Positions 16,213 through 24,611 of a stretch of 64,000 nucleotides of DNA are shown here, piece after piece. Both the position numbers and the translations under genes were made by a program. This DNA is from Opitutus sp. ER46 (GTDB lineage: Bacteria; Verrucomicrobiota; Verrucomicrobiia; Opitutales; Opitutaceae), in contig NZ_QAYX01000019.1 of the NCBI RefSeq assembly GCF_003054705.1, positions 62,001 to 126,000 of the forward strand, read 5' to 3'. Position 1 is the stretch's first letter; each line of letters starts with the position of its first letter. A model generated the notes under the pieces. The model had not been told where the DNA came from, made no database searches, and saw nothing but the letters and a program-made list of their open reading frames with translations.

Positions 16213-18246
16213 ATGGCCTTCCCATCCTCTCCCACCGTCCTCGCCGCGCGTTCCCTGACCGCGGCCGAGCTTGAGACCCAGCGTGCCGAAGCCCTCCTGA
16301 AGATCTATGCCTGGATGCACCTGTCGCGGGCGGCCGATAACCGGATTCTCGAGCTGTTCCGCCAGGGCCTGATCCGCGGCACCGTCACCGGCGGGCAGGG
16401 CAACGAGGGCCTGATCGTCCCGCTGGCGCTCCTCGCCGACAAGGCCACCGACGTCGTCTCCTTCACGCACCGCGACCTCGGCGGCCACCTGATCTGGAGC
16501 GGCCACCTCTGCGAGCACCTCAACCAGTATTTCGCCAACGCGGGCAGCCCGACCAAGGCGCGCGAGGGCAACATCCACCACGGCGATCCCGCGCACCGCT
16601 CGCTGCCGATGATCAGCCACCTCGGCACGATGCTCTCCAACGTCGCGGGCGCGACGGATTCCCAGCGCCGCCAGGGCCGGAAGGCCGTGGGTTTCGCGCT
16701 CTTCGGCGACGGCGGTTCGAGCACGGGCGACATCCACGAGACGCTCAACCTCGCCTCGCTGCTGTCGCTGCCGGTGGTGTTCGTGATCGAGAATAACGGC
16801 TACGCGTACTCGACGCCCGTTTGCGAGCAGTTCGCCGCCGGCACCGAGCTGTGGCGCCGCGCCGCCGGCTACGGCATCGAGGGTTTCGCCGCCGACGCGA
16901 CCGACCCCGAGGCCTGGGCGTGCACGCTCGCCGCCACGATCGAAAAGGTCCGCGCGACCTCCCGCCCCGTGCTGATCGAGGCGCACACGCTGCGGCTCCG
17001 CGGCCACGCGGCCTACGACACCTGCGATTACCTTCTGCCCGGCGAGAGTGACGGCTTCTTCGCGCGGGACCCGCTGCCCAAGCTGCGCGCGCGCGTGGTC
17101 GCGGCCGTCGGCGCGGCCCGCGTCGAGGCGCTCGAAGCGGAACTCAACGCCCATCTCGAAGCCTGCGTGCAGGTCGCGCTCGGCACGCCGCGGCCGACGC
17201 CCGGCAACATGGAGGCCGACCTTTTCGCGCCGGAGTCGGCGCTGCTGCCCTGGCAGCCCACGCCGGCCGAGCCCGCCCAGTTGAACCTCGCCCAGGCGGT
17301 CAATCTCGGCCTGCGCAAGATCCTCACCGAGCGCCCCGAATCGCTCGTCATGGGCCAGGACATCGGCACCTACGGCGGCGCGTTCAAGGTGACGGACGGC
17401 CTGCTCAAGGAGTTCGGCCGCCCCCGCGTGTTCAACACGCCCCTGGCCGAGAGCGCCTGCACCGGCTACGCGATCGGACTCGCGTTGAACGGCCACCGCC
17501 CGATCGAGGAATTCCAGTTCGCCGACTTCTCCACCGAGGCGACGACGCAGATCACGCAGAATGCCGCGACGATGCACTTCCGCTCCGGCGCGTCCTGCCC
17601 GCTCGTCTTCCGCCTGCCCGCCGGCGGCGGACTCACCTTCGGTTCGTTCCACTCCCAGGAACTCGAATCGTTCTTCCTGGCCATGCCGGGGCTCAAGGCG
17701 CTGTACCCAAGCACGCCGCAGGACGCCTTCAACGCCCTGCTCGCCGCCTACGAGGACAACAACCCCGTGCTGCTCTTCGAGCACAAGGGCCTCTACCGCC
17801 GCGGCAAGGCCACTGTCGCCTGGGATCCCGCCTACCGCGAGGTCTGGCAACCCCGCCAGGTGGCGCGCGGCGACTACGCGACCTTCGTCACCTACGGCGA
17901 GATGGTCCATGTCGCGACCGACGCCGCCGCGTACCTGCGCGAGGAATACGAGCTCGCCTTCGACCTCTTCGACCTGCGCGCGCTGTCGCCCCTGCGGCTC
18001 GACGCGATCGAGGCGTCGCTCGCCCGGACCGGCCGGCTCATCGTCCTCCACGAGGGCCGCCGCACCCACGGCTTCGGCGCCGAACTCGTCGCCCGCCTCA
18101 CCGAGCAGCATTTCAGCGCGCTCAAGGCCGCCCCGCTCCGCATCGCCGCCCTCGACCTCCCGGTTCCGTTCGCGCCCGAACTGGAGGCCGTTTACCGGCC
18201 GACTAAGGACGCGATCGTCGAGCGCATCGCCGCCTGGATGCAGTAA
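16213..18246 (+). CDS. Fused 2-oxoacid dehydrogenase E1 (alpha and beta subunits in one chain)
   Basis: Thiamine-diphosphate-dependent E1 component of a branched-chain 2-oxoacid or pyruvate dehydrogenase-type complex. Residues about 1-340 match E1-alpha, with the TPP motif FGDGGSSTGDIHETLNLAS near 163-181. Residues about 357-677 match E1-beta (LNLAQAVNLGLRKIL, then GQDIGTYGGAFKVT, FNTPLAESACTGYAIGLAL and FEHKGLYRR). The two subunits are usually separate genes, so this is a natural fusion of 677 residues. The ATG at 16213 (MAFPSSPTVL) is chosen because the upstream extension is poorly conserved-looking. No E2 or E3 gene is adjacent; substrate specificity is not deducible from the window. Confidence 0.88.
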   Translation: MAFPSSPTVLAARSLTAAELETQRAEALLKIYAWMHLSRAADNRILELFRQGLIRGTVTGGQGNEGLIVPLALLADKATDVVSFTHRDLGGHLIWSGHLCEHLNQYFANAGSPTKAREGNIHHGDPAHRSLPMISHLGTMLSNVAGATDSQRRQGRKAVGFALFGDGGSSTGDIHETLNLASLLSLPVVFVIENNGYAYSTPVCEQFAAGTELWRRAAGYGIEGFAADATDPEAWACTLAATIEKVRATSRPVLIEAHTLRLRGHAAYDTCDYLLPGESDGFFARDPLPKLRARVVAAVGAARVEALEAELNAHLEACVQVALGTPRPTPGNMEADLFAPESALLPWQPTPAEPAQLNLAQAVNLGLRKILTERPESLVMGQDIGTYGGAFKVTDGLLKEFGRPRVFNTPLAESACTGYAIGLALNGHRPIEEFQFADFSTEATTQITQNAATMHFRSGASCPLVFRLPAGGGLTFGSFHSQELESFFLAMPGLKALYPSTPQDAFNALLAAYEDNNPVLLFEHKGLYRRGKATVAWDPAYREVWQPRQVARGDYATFVTYGEMVHVATDAAAYLREEYELAFDLFDLRALSPLRLDAIEASLARTGRLIVLHEGRRTHGFGAELVARLTEQHFSALKAAPLRIAALDLPVPFAPELEAVYRPTKDAIVERIAAWMQ

Positions 18247-18309
18247 GCGCCCGGCGCCTTCACGATTGCGGATTGCCCAACTTCAGCCACCAAGAGCGAA
18301 CCGAAGTCC

Positions 18310-18885
18310 ATGGCCTCCCCGAAACGCTCCGCCTCCCGCTCCGCCGCCGCGGCGCCTGCCCGCGCCGATTGGGCGCGCGTCCGCCTGTTCGCGATGGATG
18401 TCGATGGCGTGCTCACCGACGGGACCGTCCTGATCTCTTCCGACGGCACCGAGGCAAAGTCGTTCTCCATTCTTGATGGCATGGGCCTGCGCCAGCTCGG
18501 GCGCGCCGGCGTGGCCGTGGCGTGGATCAGCGGGCGTCCGTCGAAGGCCACCACCCGCCGCGCCCGGGAGCTTGAGATTCCGTTCCTGATGCAGGGCCGC
18601 ACCGACAAGCTCACCGCGCTGCTCGAATTGGCGGACGAACTCGGGCTCAAGGCGGCGAACTGCGCCTACATGGGCGATGATGTGATTGACGCGCCCGCGA
18701 TCGCGTGGGCCGGTGTCGGCATTGCCCCTCCCGGCGCGATGCCCGCGGCGCAGGAAGCGGCCACGTATCTCACCCAGCGCCCGGCCGGGCTGGGCGCAGT
18801 GCGCGAGGTGTGCGATCACATCCTGACCGCCCGGTTGCCCCGAGTGGGGAACCGCCAGCAGCGCGCACAGACCAACCGGAAATGA
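18310..18885 (+). CDS. kdsC: 3-deoxy-D-manno-octulosonate 8-phosphate phosphatase (KdsC family)
   Basis: HAD-superfamily phosphatase lacking a cap domain, which removes phosphate from KDO-8-P in LPS core synthesis. The nucleophile motif is LFAMDVDGVLTDGTVL. Motif II lies in WISGRPSKATTRRA, and the metal-binding motif is YMGDDVIDAPAIAWAG. At 191 residues it matches the short KdsC family size, with a basic Ser/Ala-rich N-terminal extension. It heads the gene block kdsC-lptC-lptA-lptB, in which consecutive genes overlap by ATGA. Functional context with lpt genes strongly supports the call. Confidence 0.9.
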   Translation: MASPKRSASRSAAAAPARADWARVRLFAMDVDGVLTDGTVLISSDGTEAKSFSILDGMGLRQLGRAGVAVAWISGRPSKATTRRARELEIPFLMQGRTDKLTALLELADELGLKAANCAYMGDDVIDAPAIAWAGVGIAPPGAMPAAQEAATYLTQRPAGLGAVREVCDHILTARLPRVGNRQQRAQTNRK

Positions 18886-19367
18886 CGCCACGCCTCCTTC
18901 TCCCGGGCCTGGCGGCGCTGGCGAGCGCCGTGGCCTTTGGCGCGACGCCGCCGGCCGCGAGCCCGAAGTCGGCCCCGGCCAACGCTGCCGCGATCGAGGC
19001 CGGCCCGGCCGTGGGGTGGACGCTCCCGATTTTCACCGACAAGGAAGGTTACCGACAGCTCACGCTCCGCGGCTCCCTGGCCCGCGTCATCAGCAAGGAC
19101 CAGATCGACGTCACCGGCTTCAGCGCCGTCGCGTTCAGCGGTGATGCCAGCGAGCGCGTCGAATCCGTCCTCCTGAGCCCGCAGGCCTCCTTCTTTCCCC
19201 GCACCAACCGGGCGACCGGCAAGGACACCGTGCGGCTGATCCACGACGACATCGAGGTCCTCGGCCGCGACTGGACCTTCGAGATGATCGGCGGGACCAA
19301 AAAGGTTTCCATCGCCCGCGACGTGCGCGTTACCTTCCAAGCCCAATTGAACGACATCCTGAAATGA
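18882..19367 (+). CDS. lptC: LPS-export LptC-like periplasmic protein
   Basis: A 161-residue protein that begins at an ATGA overlap with kdsC and ends in an ATGA overlap with lptA. It has a hydrophobic N-terminal segment (LLLPGLAALASAVAFGA) that could be a signal or anchor. The rest shows alternating beta-strand patterns (QLTLRGSLARVISKDQIDVTG, WTFEMIGGTKKVSIARDVRVTF) typical of the OstA/LptC jellyroll fold. Sequence identity to classical LptC is low, and the call leans on position between kdsC and lptA, the place lptC holds in proteobacteria. It would link LptBFG to LptA across the periplasm. Confidence 0.65.
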   Translation: MTPRLLLPGLAALASAVAFGATPPAASPKSAPANAAAIEAGPAVGWTLPIFTDKEGYRQLTLRGSLARVISKDQIDVTGFSAVAFSGDASERVESVLLSPQASFFPRTNRATGKDTVRLIHDDIEVLGRDWTFEMIGGTKKVSIARDVRVTFQAQLNDILK

Positions 19368-19945
19368 ACCGGTTCCTCCGCGCCTCCGGCCTGTTTATCT
19401 CCGCCCTTCTCGCCGGGTCGGTCCTCCGCGCCGCCGACGCCCCGACCACGCCGACCGTCATCGAGGCCGACCGGTCCGACATGGTCAGCACCGAGGTGGA
19501 GACCACGTTCACGTTTCGCCAGAACGTGGTGGTGACCGCCACCAACATGAAGCTGATGTGCGACCAGCTCGTCGTCGTCGCCCCGCGCACCGGCGACACC
19601 AAGGCCACCTTCGGCACCCAGGAGAAGTTCAAGTCGCTCGTCGCCACCGGCCACGTGCGCATCCTGCAGAACGACCGCGAGGCCACCTGCGAACGCGCCG
19701 AGGTGTTCCCCGGCGACGACAAGGTCGTCCTCACCGGCAACCCGCGCATCCGCACGCTTGATGGCTCCTACGTCGCCGATGGCCCCGTGATGGAACTCCA
19801 CCGCGGCGAACGTCGCGCGTCCATCCAGGGCCACACCCGCATCACGCTCCCGCCGCTGAAGGACCTCGGCTACGACAAGGCGCCCGAGAAGAAGAAGGCC
19901 GCCGACACCAACAACGCCGGGAAGGCGCCGACGCCGCAGAAATGA
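19364..19945 (+). CDS. lptA: LPS-transport periplasmic bridge protein (LptA/OstA family)
   Basis: The 193-residue protein has a signal peptide (MNRFLRASGLFISALLAGSVLRA) and an OstA-type beta-jellyroll: TVIEADRSDMVSTEVE, a FRQNVVVTATNMKLMCDQL strand pair, TGHVRILQNDREATCERAEV and VVLTGNPRIRTLDGSYVADG. These alternating strands are diagnostic of LptA. The C-terminal 30 residues are Lys/Pro-rich and probably disordered. LptA forms the periplasmic filament carrying LPS to the outer membrane. It is translationally coupled to lptC upstream and lptB downstream (ATGA overlaps). Confidence 0.88.
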   Translation: MNRFLRASGLFISALLAGSVLRAADAPTTPTVIEADRSDMVSTEVETTFTFRQNVVVTATNMKLMCDQLVVVAPRTGDTKATFGTQEKFKSLVATGHVRILQNDREATCERAEVFPGDDKVVLTGNPRIRTLDGSYVADGPVMELHRGERRASIQGHTRITLPPLKDLGYDKAPEKKKAADTNNAGKAPTPQK

Positions 19946-20679
19946 GCCAGCCCGTCGTCTCGGAAATCCACACCTCGGACCTGGTCAAAACCTTTGGCCA
20001 GCGCACCGTCGTGAACGGCGTGAACCTCACGTTCCGCGCCGGCGAGATTGTCGGGCTCCTCGGGCCCAACGGCGCCGGCAAGACCACGACGTTCTACATG
20101 ATCGTCGGCCTGATCGGCGCCACCGCCGGCCGCGTCGCGCTCGACGGCCAGGACATCACGCCGCTGCGGATGCACGAGCGCGCCCGCCGCGGCATCGGCT
20201 ACCTGCCGCAGGAGGCCTCCGTCTTCCGCAAGCTCACGGTCGAGGAGAACATCCTCGCGATCGTCGAGGCCATCGGCGTGCCGAAGCGCGAGCGCCGCGC
20301 CCGCGTCGAGGCCCACCTTTCGGAGCTCCACCTCACGCACGTCACCCGCCAGAAGGCCTACACGCTCTCCGGCGGCGAACGGCGCCGGCTGGAGATCGCC
20401 CGCGCCCTGGTCGCCCAGCCGAAGTTCCTCCTCATGGATGAGCCCTTCGCGGCGATCGACCCCATCTCCGTCGCCGAGGTGCAGAAGATGATCCTCCAGC
20501 TGAAGTCCCGCGGCATCGGCGTCGTCGTCACCGACCACAACGTCCGCGAGACGCTCCGCATCGTCGACCGCGCCTACCTCATTCACCAGGGCAAGGTGCT
20601 CACCGAGGGCACCGGCGACTTCCTCATCCGCGACGAACAAGCCCGGAAGTTCTACCTCGGCGAAAGCTTCAACCTCTAG
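19942..20679 (+). CDS. lptB: LPS-export ABC transporter ATP-binding protein
   Basis: ATPase of the LptBFG transporter that extracts LPS from the inner membrane. The 245-residue protein shows Walker A GPNGAGKTT at 41-49, Q-loop GYLPQEASVFRKL near 86-98, the signature LSGGERRRLE at 142-151, Walker B LLMDEPFAAID at 163-173 and an H-loop His at 199. TTTFYMIVGL and AIDPISVAEVQ are LptB-specific. It starts in an ATGA overlap with lptA. The permeases LptF/LptG are not in the window. Confidence 0.95.
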   Translation: MSQPVVSEIHTSDLVKTFGQRTVVNGVNLTFRAGEIVGLLGPNGAGKTTTFYMIVGLIGATAGRVALDGQDITPLRMHERARRGIGYLPQEASVFRKLTVEENILAIVEAIGVPKRERRARVEAHLSELHLTHVTRQKAYTLSGGERRRLEIARALVAQPKFLLMDEPFAAIDPISVAEVQKMILQLKSRGIGVVVTDHNVRETLRIVDRAYLIHQGKVLTEGTGDFLIRDEQARKFYLGESFNL

Positions 20680-20753
20680 GCCGCCCGCCCGCCCCTCTTC
20701 GCTCCCCGCGCGCGCCACCGCTTCGTGGCGGCTTCGAACCCCTGCCGAAACCC

Positions 20754-21758
20754 ATGCAAAAATCGATCCACGGCATCACGGTCGCCCACTTCTTCGAATC
20801 GTATAAGGAAAAGCTGAAGCTCGAGCTGGTGACCGGCGAGCCGGGCATGCACCGGCTCATCCACGAGGGCAGCATCAACCGTCCCGCCCTCGCGCTCACC
20901 GGGTTCTTCAAATATTTCGCGAACAAGCGCATCCAGGTCCTCGGCGCCGCCGAGATGACCTACATGAAGACGCTCACGCAGCAGCAGCAGGTCCAGATTC
21001 TCGACCAGATGGTTCGCCGTGGCATCCCCTGCATCGTCCTCACGCGGAATTACAATCCGACGCATCCGATGCTCGCCGTCGCCGCCGAGATGAAGCTGCC
21101 GATCATGCGCACGCCCATGATCACGATGAACTGGATCAACCTGGCGACGCTCGCGATCGACAACGAGTTCGCTCCGGCCGGCACCGAGCACGCCACCACC
21201 CTCGATATCAAGGGCGTCGGCGTCATGCTCCGCGGCGACTCCGGCGTCGGCAAAAGCGAGTGCGCCCTGGCCCTCATCGAGCGCGGCCACTCGCTCGTCT
21301 CGGACGACCTCACCGTCATCAAGCTGCTCGACGAGCGTGAGCTCATGGCCTCGAGCCGCCCGCTCAATCGCGGCTACATGGAGTGCCGCGGCATCGGCAT
21401 CATCAACGTCAGCGAAATGTTCGGCATCAAATCGGTCCGCCTCGAGAAGCGCATCGACATGGTGGTGTCGCTGAAGGAATGGACGCCCGACGTCGTCGAA
21501 GAGCGCACCGGCCTCGAGGAGAATTTCTACGAGATCCTCGGCATCAAGCTGCCGCACATCGAGCTCTACGTCCGCCCCGGCCGCGACATCGCCCGCCTCG
21601 TCGAGGTCGCCGCGCTTACCCTCGCGTTGAAGAAGATGGGCCACGATCCGGCGCGCGATTTCAACGACCGCCTGATCGCGTTCATGACCACCCAGGCCAA
21701 CGCACCCGCGCCGACCAAGATCAAACCGGTCGACCGCGAGGAGCGCTCGCCGGGTTGA
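20754..21758 (+). CDS. hprK: HPr kinase/phosphorylase
   Basis: Bifunctional enzyme that phosphorylates HPr on serine and reverses the reaction. The N-terminal domain (1-130) has HPr-kinase features such as MHRLIHEGSINRPALALTGF. The C-terminal kinase domain has a P-loop GDSGVGKS at 161-168, preceded by the family segment DIKGVGVML and followed by the KSECALALIERGHSLVSDD helix. The 334-residue length is usual. It lies 74 bp after lptB. In proteobacteria a rpoN-hpf-ptsN-hprK block also follows lptB; here rpoN, hpf and ptsN are absent. No HPr gene is in the window, so its partner is unknown. Confidence 0.94.
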   Translation: MQKSIHGITVAHFFESYKEKLKLELVTGEPGMHRLIHEGSINRPALALTGFFKYFANKRIQVLGAAEMTYMKTLTQQQQVQILDQMVRRGIPCIVLTRNYNPTHPMLAVAAEMKLPIMRTPMITMNWINLATLAIDNEFAPAGTEHATTLDIKGVGVMLRGDSGVGKSECALALIERGHSLVSDDLTVIKLLDERELMASSRPLNRGYMECRGIGIINVSEMFGIKSVRLEKRIDMVVSLKEWTPDVVEERTGLEENFYEILGIKLPHIELYVRPGRDIARLVEVAALTLALKKMGHDPARDFNDRLIAFMTTQANAPAPTKIKPVDREERSPG

Positions 21759-21804
21759 GTTTTTGTTTGGCGTCGCCCCCGGCCCCGGCCGACACTTCGT
21801 CTTC

Positions 21805-22566
21805 ATGTCCAACCTCCCCGCGCGCGTGGACGGCCGTCAGCCGTCCCAACTCCGGCCCATCCATTTTGAGCCCAACATCGCGCCCAACGCCACCGGCTCC
21901 GTGCTGGCTTCGTTCGGCAACACCCGCGTGATCTGCGCGGTGATGGTCGAGCCCAACGTCCCGCTCTGGATGAAGCAGCAGAAGGTCCCGGGCGGCTGGC
22001 TGACCGCGGAATACTCGATGCTCCCTTACTCGACGCTCGACCGGAAGCAGCGCGACAGCACGCGCGGCAAGATCGACGGCCGCACGATCGAGATCCAGCG
22101 CCTCATCGGCCGCTCGCTCCGCGCCGTCATCGACCTCCAGAAGCTGGGCCAGAACACGCTCTGGATCGACTGCGACGTCCTGCAGGCCGACGGCGGGACG
22201 CGCACCGCCTCGATCACGGGCGCCTACCTGGCGGCCCGTCTCGCCATCCAGAAGCTGCTCGACGAAAAGCGGCTCGCCGAAAACCCGATCTCCGATTCCG
22301 TCGCCGCGGTCAGCGTCGGCCTGTGCGGCGGACGCGAACTGCTCGACCTGAATTACATCGAGGACAAGGACGCCGAGGTTGACTTCAACATCGTCATGAC
22401 CGGCCGCGGCCAGTTCGTCGAAGTCCAGGGCAGCGGCGAGGAATCCACCTTCTCCCAGACCCAGCTCGACGCCCTCGTCGCCCTCGCCCAGAAGGGCATC
22501 AAGGATCTCGGGGCCATGCAGACTGCGTTCCTGACGAAGCAGTTGCTCGGCAACCTCAAGCTGTAA
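21805..22566 (+). CDS. rph: Ribonuclease PH
   Basis: Phosphorolytic 3'-5' exoribonuclease trimming tRNA 3' ends. The 253-residue protein has the family hallmarks: N-terminal RQPSQLRPIHFEPNIAPNA, GSVLASFGNTRVICAVMVE, GGWLTAEYSMLPYST, and an arginine-rich RGKIDGRTIEIQRLIGRSLR region. It also has WIDCDVLQADGGTRTASITG and DLNYIEDKDAEVDFNIVMTG. The ATG at 21805 (MSNLPARVDGRQ) fits the family N-terminus better than the upstream extension. It follows hprK by 46 bp and probably shares its transcript; a hairpin follows the stop. Confidence 0.96.
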   Translation: MSNLPARVDGRQPSQLRPIHFEPNIAPNATGSVLASFGNTRVICAVMVEPNVPLWMKQQKVPGGWLTAEYSMLPYSTLDRKQRDSTRGKIDGRTIEIQRLIGRSLRAVIDLQKLGQNTLWIDCDVLQADGGTRTASITGAYLAARLAIQKLLDEKRLAENPISDSVAAVSVGLCGGRELLDLNYIEDKDAEVDFNIVMTGRGQFVEVQGSGEESTFSQTQLDALVALAQKGIKDLGAMQTAFLTKQLLGNLKL

Positions 22567-22583
22567 GGTCCCCGCCACCGCGT

Positions 22584-22612
22584 CGCCGCGCCGCGTGAAC
22601 CCGGGCGCGGCG
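22584..22612 (+). terminator. Hairpin downstream of rph
   Basis: Perfect 9-bp inverted repeat CGCCGCGCC (22584-22592) and GGCGCGGCG (22604-22612) with an 11-nt loop, 17 bp after the rph stop. No T tract. It may mark the end of the kdsC-rph transcript. Confidence 0.4.
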
Positions 22613-22709
22613 GGCGGGTCGCCGGGCACTCCCGACTGCCGCGGTTGTCCGGGGGGAAGGCCCGGCACATTTGACGTAGCTTTCCGGGCCGACCATCGTC
22701 TCCCAACCC

Positions 22710-23387
22710 ATGTCCACCGTTCCCCGTATCCTTTGCTCGGTCGCGGTTTGCCTCGTGGCGGCCAGCTTCGCCTCGGCTCAAGCGCCCCAGGAGTCGCCCT
22801 TCAACCAGAGCAAGGGGACGCGCGCCGTGGCGAGCGTCGAGGGACTCGAGTTCGCCGGCGTGACCACGGTGGGCAAGAAGGCGATGATCAACCTGTACGA
22901 CACGCAACAGCGCCGCAGCTTCTGGGTCGCGACCGGCGCCACCGCGGGAGGCGTCACCGTCCTCAGGTATGATGAGGCTCACAACCAGGTGGTTGTCCGC
23001 CACAACGGCGTGGAGAAGACCCTCGCCTTGCGCAGCGCGGCCGTGGCCGCGGCGCCGGCCACAGGGGCCCCAGTAGGCGCCGCGGCGCTTCCTGCGCCGC
23101 AGGCTCCCGCCACCGCACTGCCGCCTCCGCCGCCGGTCAGCCAGCTTTCCCAGGCCCGCCAGGAGGAGGAGGCGCGCATGCTCGTGAGCGACCTGCTCGA
23201 GATCGGCATGGCCCAGCGCCGCGCCTACGAGGAGGCCCGCCGCAAGGCCGCCGCCGGTCAGTCGACGGAGACGTCCTCAACCGCCGGGGCGACTCCGACG
23301 GCCACGGCCAACGCCCCGATTCCCGTCGCGCCCGCCCCCGGCCAGCCTGCCGCCCCGGCTCCGACCGGCACCCCTTCGGGTGGCTGA
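22710..23387 (+). CDS. Secreted protein of unknown function with Ala/Pro-rich linkers
   Basis: A 225-residue protein with a signal peptide (MSTVPRILCSVAVCLVAASFASA). A compact beta-rich region of about 75 residues follows (VEGLEFAGVTTVGKKAMINL, RRSFWVATGATAGGVTVLRY, VVVRHNGVEKTLALRS), then Ala/Pro linkers. A short amphipathic helix (QEEEARMLVSDLLEIGMAQRRAYEEARRK, given in part) is followed by a low-complexity tail of Ala, Thr and Pro. The family is not recognised. The linker-rich plan suggests an envelope protein, perhaps part of a secretion or pilus assembly, but nothing nearby supports that. Confidence 0.65.
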   Translation: MSTVPRILCSVAVCLVAASFASAQAPQESPFNQSKGTRAVASVEGLEFAGVTTVGKKAMINLYDTQQRRSFWVATGATAGGVTVLRYDEAHNQVVVRHNGVEKTLALRSAAVAAAPATGAPVGAAALPAPQAPATALPPPPPVSQLSQARQEEEARMLVSDLLEIGMAQRRAYEEARRKAAAGQSTETSSTAGATPTATANAPIPVAPAPGQPAAPAPTGTPSGG

Positions 23388-23532
23388 GCGCTGAGCCGCC
23401 GCCACGCCGCGTGCCGGGTGCTCGCGCGCGTCGCAAACCGTCGCATCGCCTCCCGCGATCGCTCGGAGGGCGCCCTCGTTCGCCGGCAAAAACACCCTTT
23501 CCGCTCCCGCGAAAACTCCCATTGTCCCCCCA

Positions 23533-24606
23533 ATGCGCATCCTCATCACCGGCGTTTGTGGTTTCGTCGGCAGTACCCTGGCCCGCGCATTCGTTGAATC
23601 CGGCCGCGGTCACCAACTCGTCGGCCTCGACAACTTCATCCGTCCCGGCAGCGAGGCGAACCGCGAAGAGCTGAAGCGGCTCGGCGTCAGACTGCTCCAC
23701 GCCGATCTCCGCGCCGCCAGCGATCTCGAGTCCACCCCGCCCGTCGACTGGGTCATCGACGCCGCGGCCAACCCGAGCGTGCTCGCCGGCGTCGACGGGC
23801 GCACGAGTTCGCGCCAGCTCGTCGAGCACAACCTCGTCGGCACGGTGAACATGCTTGAGTTCTGCAAGGCGCACCGCGCGGGGTTCGTCCTCCTCAGCAC
23901 CAGCCGCGTCTACGCCATCGCGCCGCTCGCGAACCTCCCGATCGAGGCGCAGGGCGGCGCGTTTCGGCCGCGCCCCGGCGCCGCCCTGCCGCCGGGTGTG
24001 TCCGCCGAGGGGGTCAGCGAGGGATTCTCCACCCAGGCCCCCATTTCGCTCTACGGCGCAACCAAGCTTGCCAGCGAGGCGCTCGCCCTCGAATACGGCG
24101 AGACCTTCGGGCTGCCGGTCTTCATCAACCGCTGCGGCGTCCTCGCCGGCGCCGGCCAGTTTGGCCGCCCGGACCAGGGCATTTTCGCCTACTGGATCAA
24201 CAGCTGGCTCCAGCGCCGCCCGCTCCGCTACATCGGCTTCGGCGGCACCGGTCACCAGGTGCGCGACTGCCTGCACCCGCGCGACTTGCTGCCCGTCCTG
24301 GATCAACAGCTCGCCGCGCCGAAACTCGCGGCCGCCGACCGCATCGCCAATTTCTCCGGCGGCATCGCGTCCGCCACGTCCCTGCGGCAGCTCAGCGATT
24401 GGTGCGCCGCCCACCTCGGTCCGCACACCGTCGGTGCCGACGCCACCCCGCGCGTTTTCGACATTCCGTGGATGGTCCTCGACTCCGCCAAGGCCCGCCA
24501 GCTCTGGAAATGGCAGCCGGCGACACCCACGGCCGCCATCCTCGACGAGATTGCCGCCCATGCCCGCCAGCACCCCGGCTGGCTCGATCTTTCCGCACCG
24601 CTCTGA
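23533..24606 (+). CDS. CDP-paratose 2-epimerase-like NAD-dependent sugar epimerase
   Basis: Extended SDR of 357 residues. The Rossmann motif GVCGFVGS is at residues 7-14 and is followed by DNFIRPGSEANREELKRLGV, which matches the CDP-paratose 2-epimerase (RfbE/Tyv) family. The segment AANPSVLAGVDGRTSSRQL and the NLVGTVNMLEF strand are also characteristic. The catalytic Tyr/Lys lie in LYGATKLASE. The reaction would invert C2 of a CDP-3,6-dideoxyhexose (paratose to tyvelose). It opens a plus-strand sugar-nucleotide run and sits 5 bp before a GT2 gene. No CDP-glucose pathway genes are in the window, so the substrate could be a different nucleotide sugar. Confidence 0.78.
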   Translation: MRILITGVCGFVGSTLARAFVESGRGHQLVGLDNFIRPGSEANREELKRLGVRLLHADLRAASDLESTPPVDWVIDAAANPSVLAGVDGRTSSRQLVEHNLVGTVNMLEFCKAHRAGFVLLSTSRVYAIAPLANLPIEAQGGAFRPRPGAALPPGVSAEGVSEGFSTQAPISLYGATKLASEALALEYGETFGLPVFINRCGVLAGAGQFGRPDQGIFAYWINSWLQRRPLRYIGFGGTGHQVRDCLHPRDLLPVLDQQLAAPKLAAADRIANFSGGIASATSLRQLSDWCAAHLGPHTVGADATPRVFDIPWMVLDSAKARQLWKWQPATPTAAILDEIAAHARQHPGWLDLSAPL

Positions 24607-24611
24607 TCCGC

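Noticed and set aside
20680-20753. TTCGAACCCC string and short hairpin before hprK as a possible tRNA fragment
   Set aside because: No acceptor stem or cloverleaf can be drawn in the 74-bp gap.
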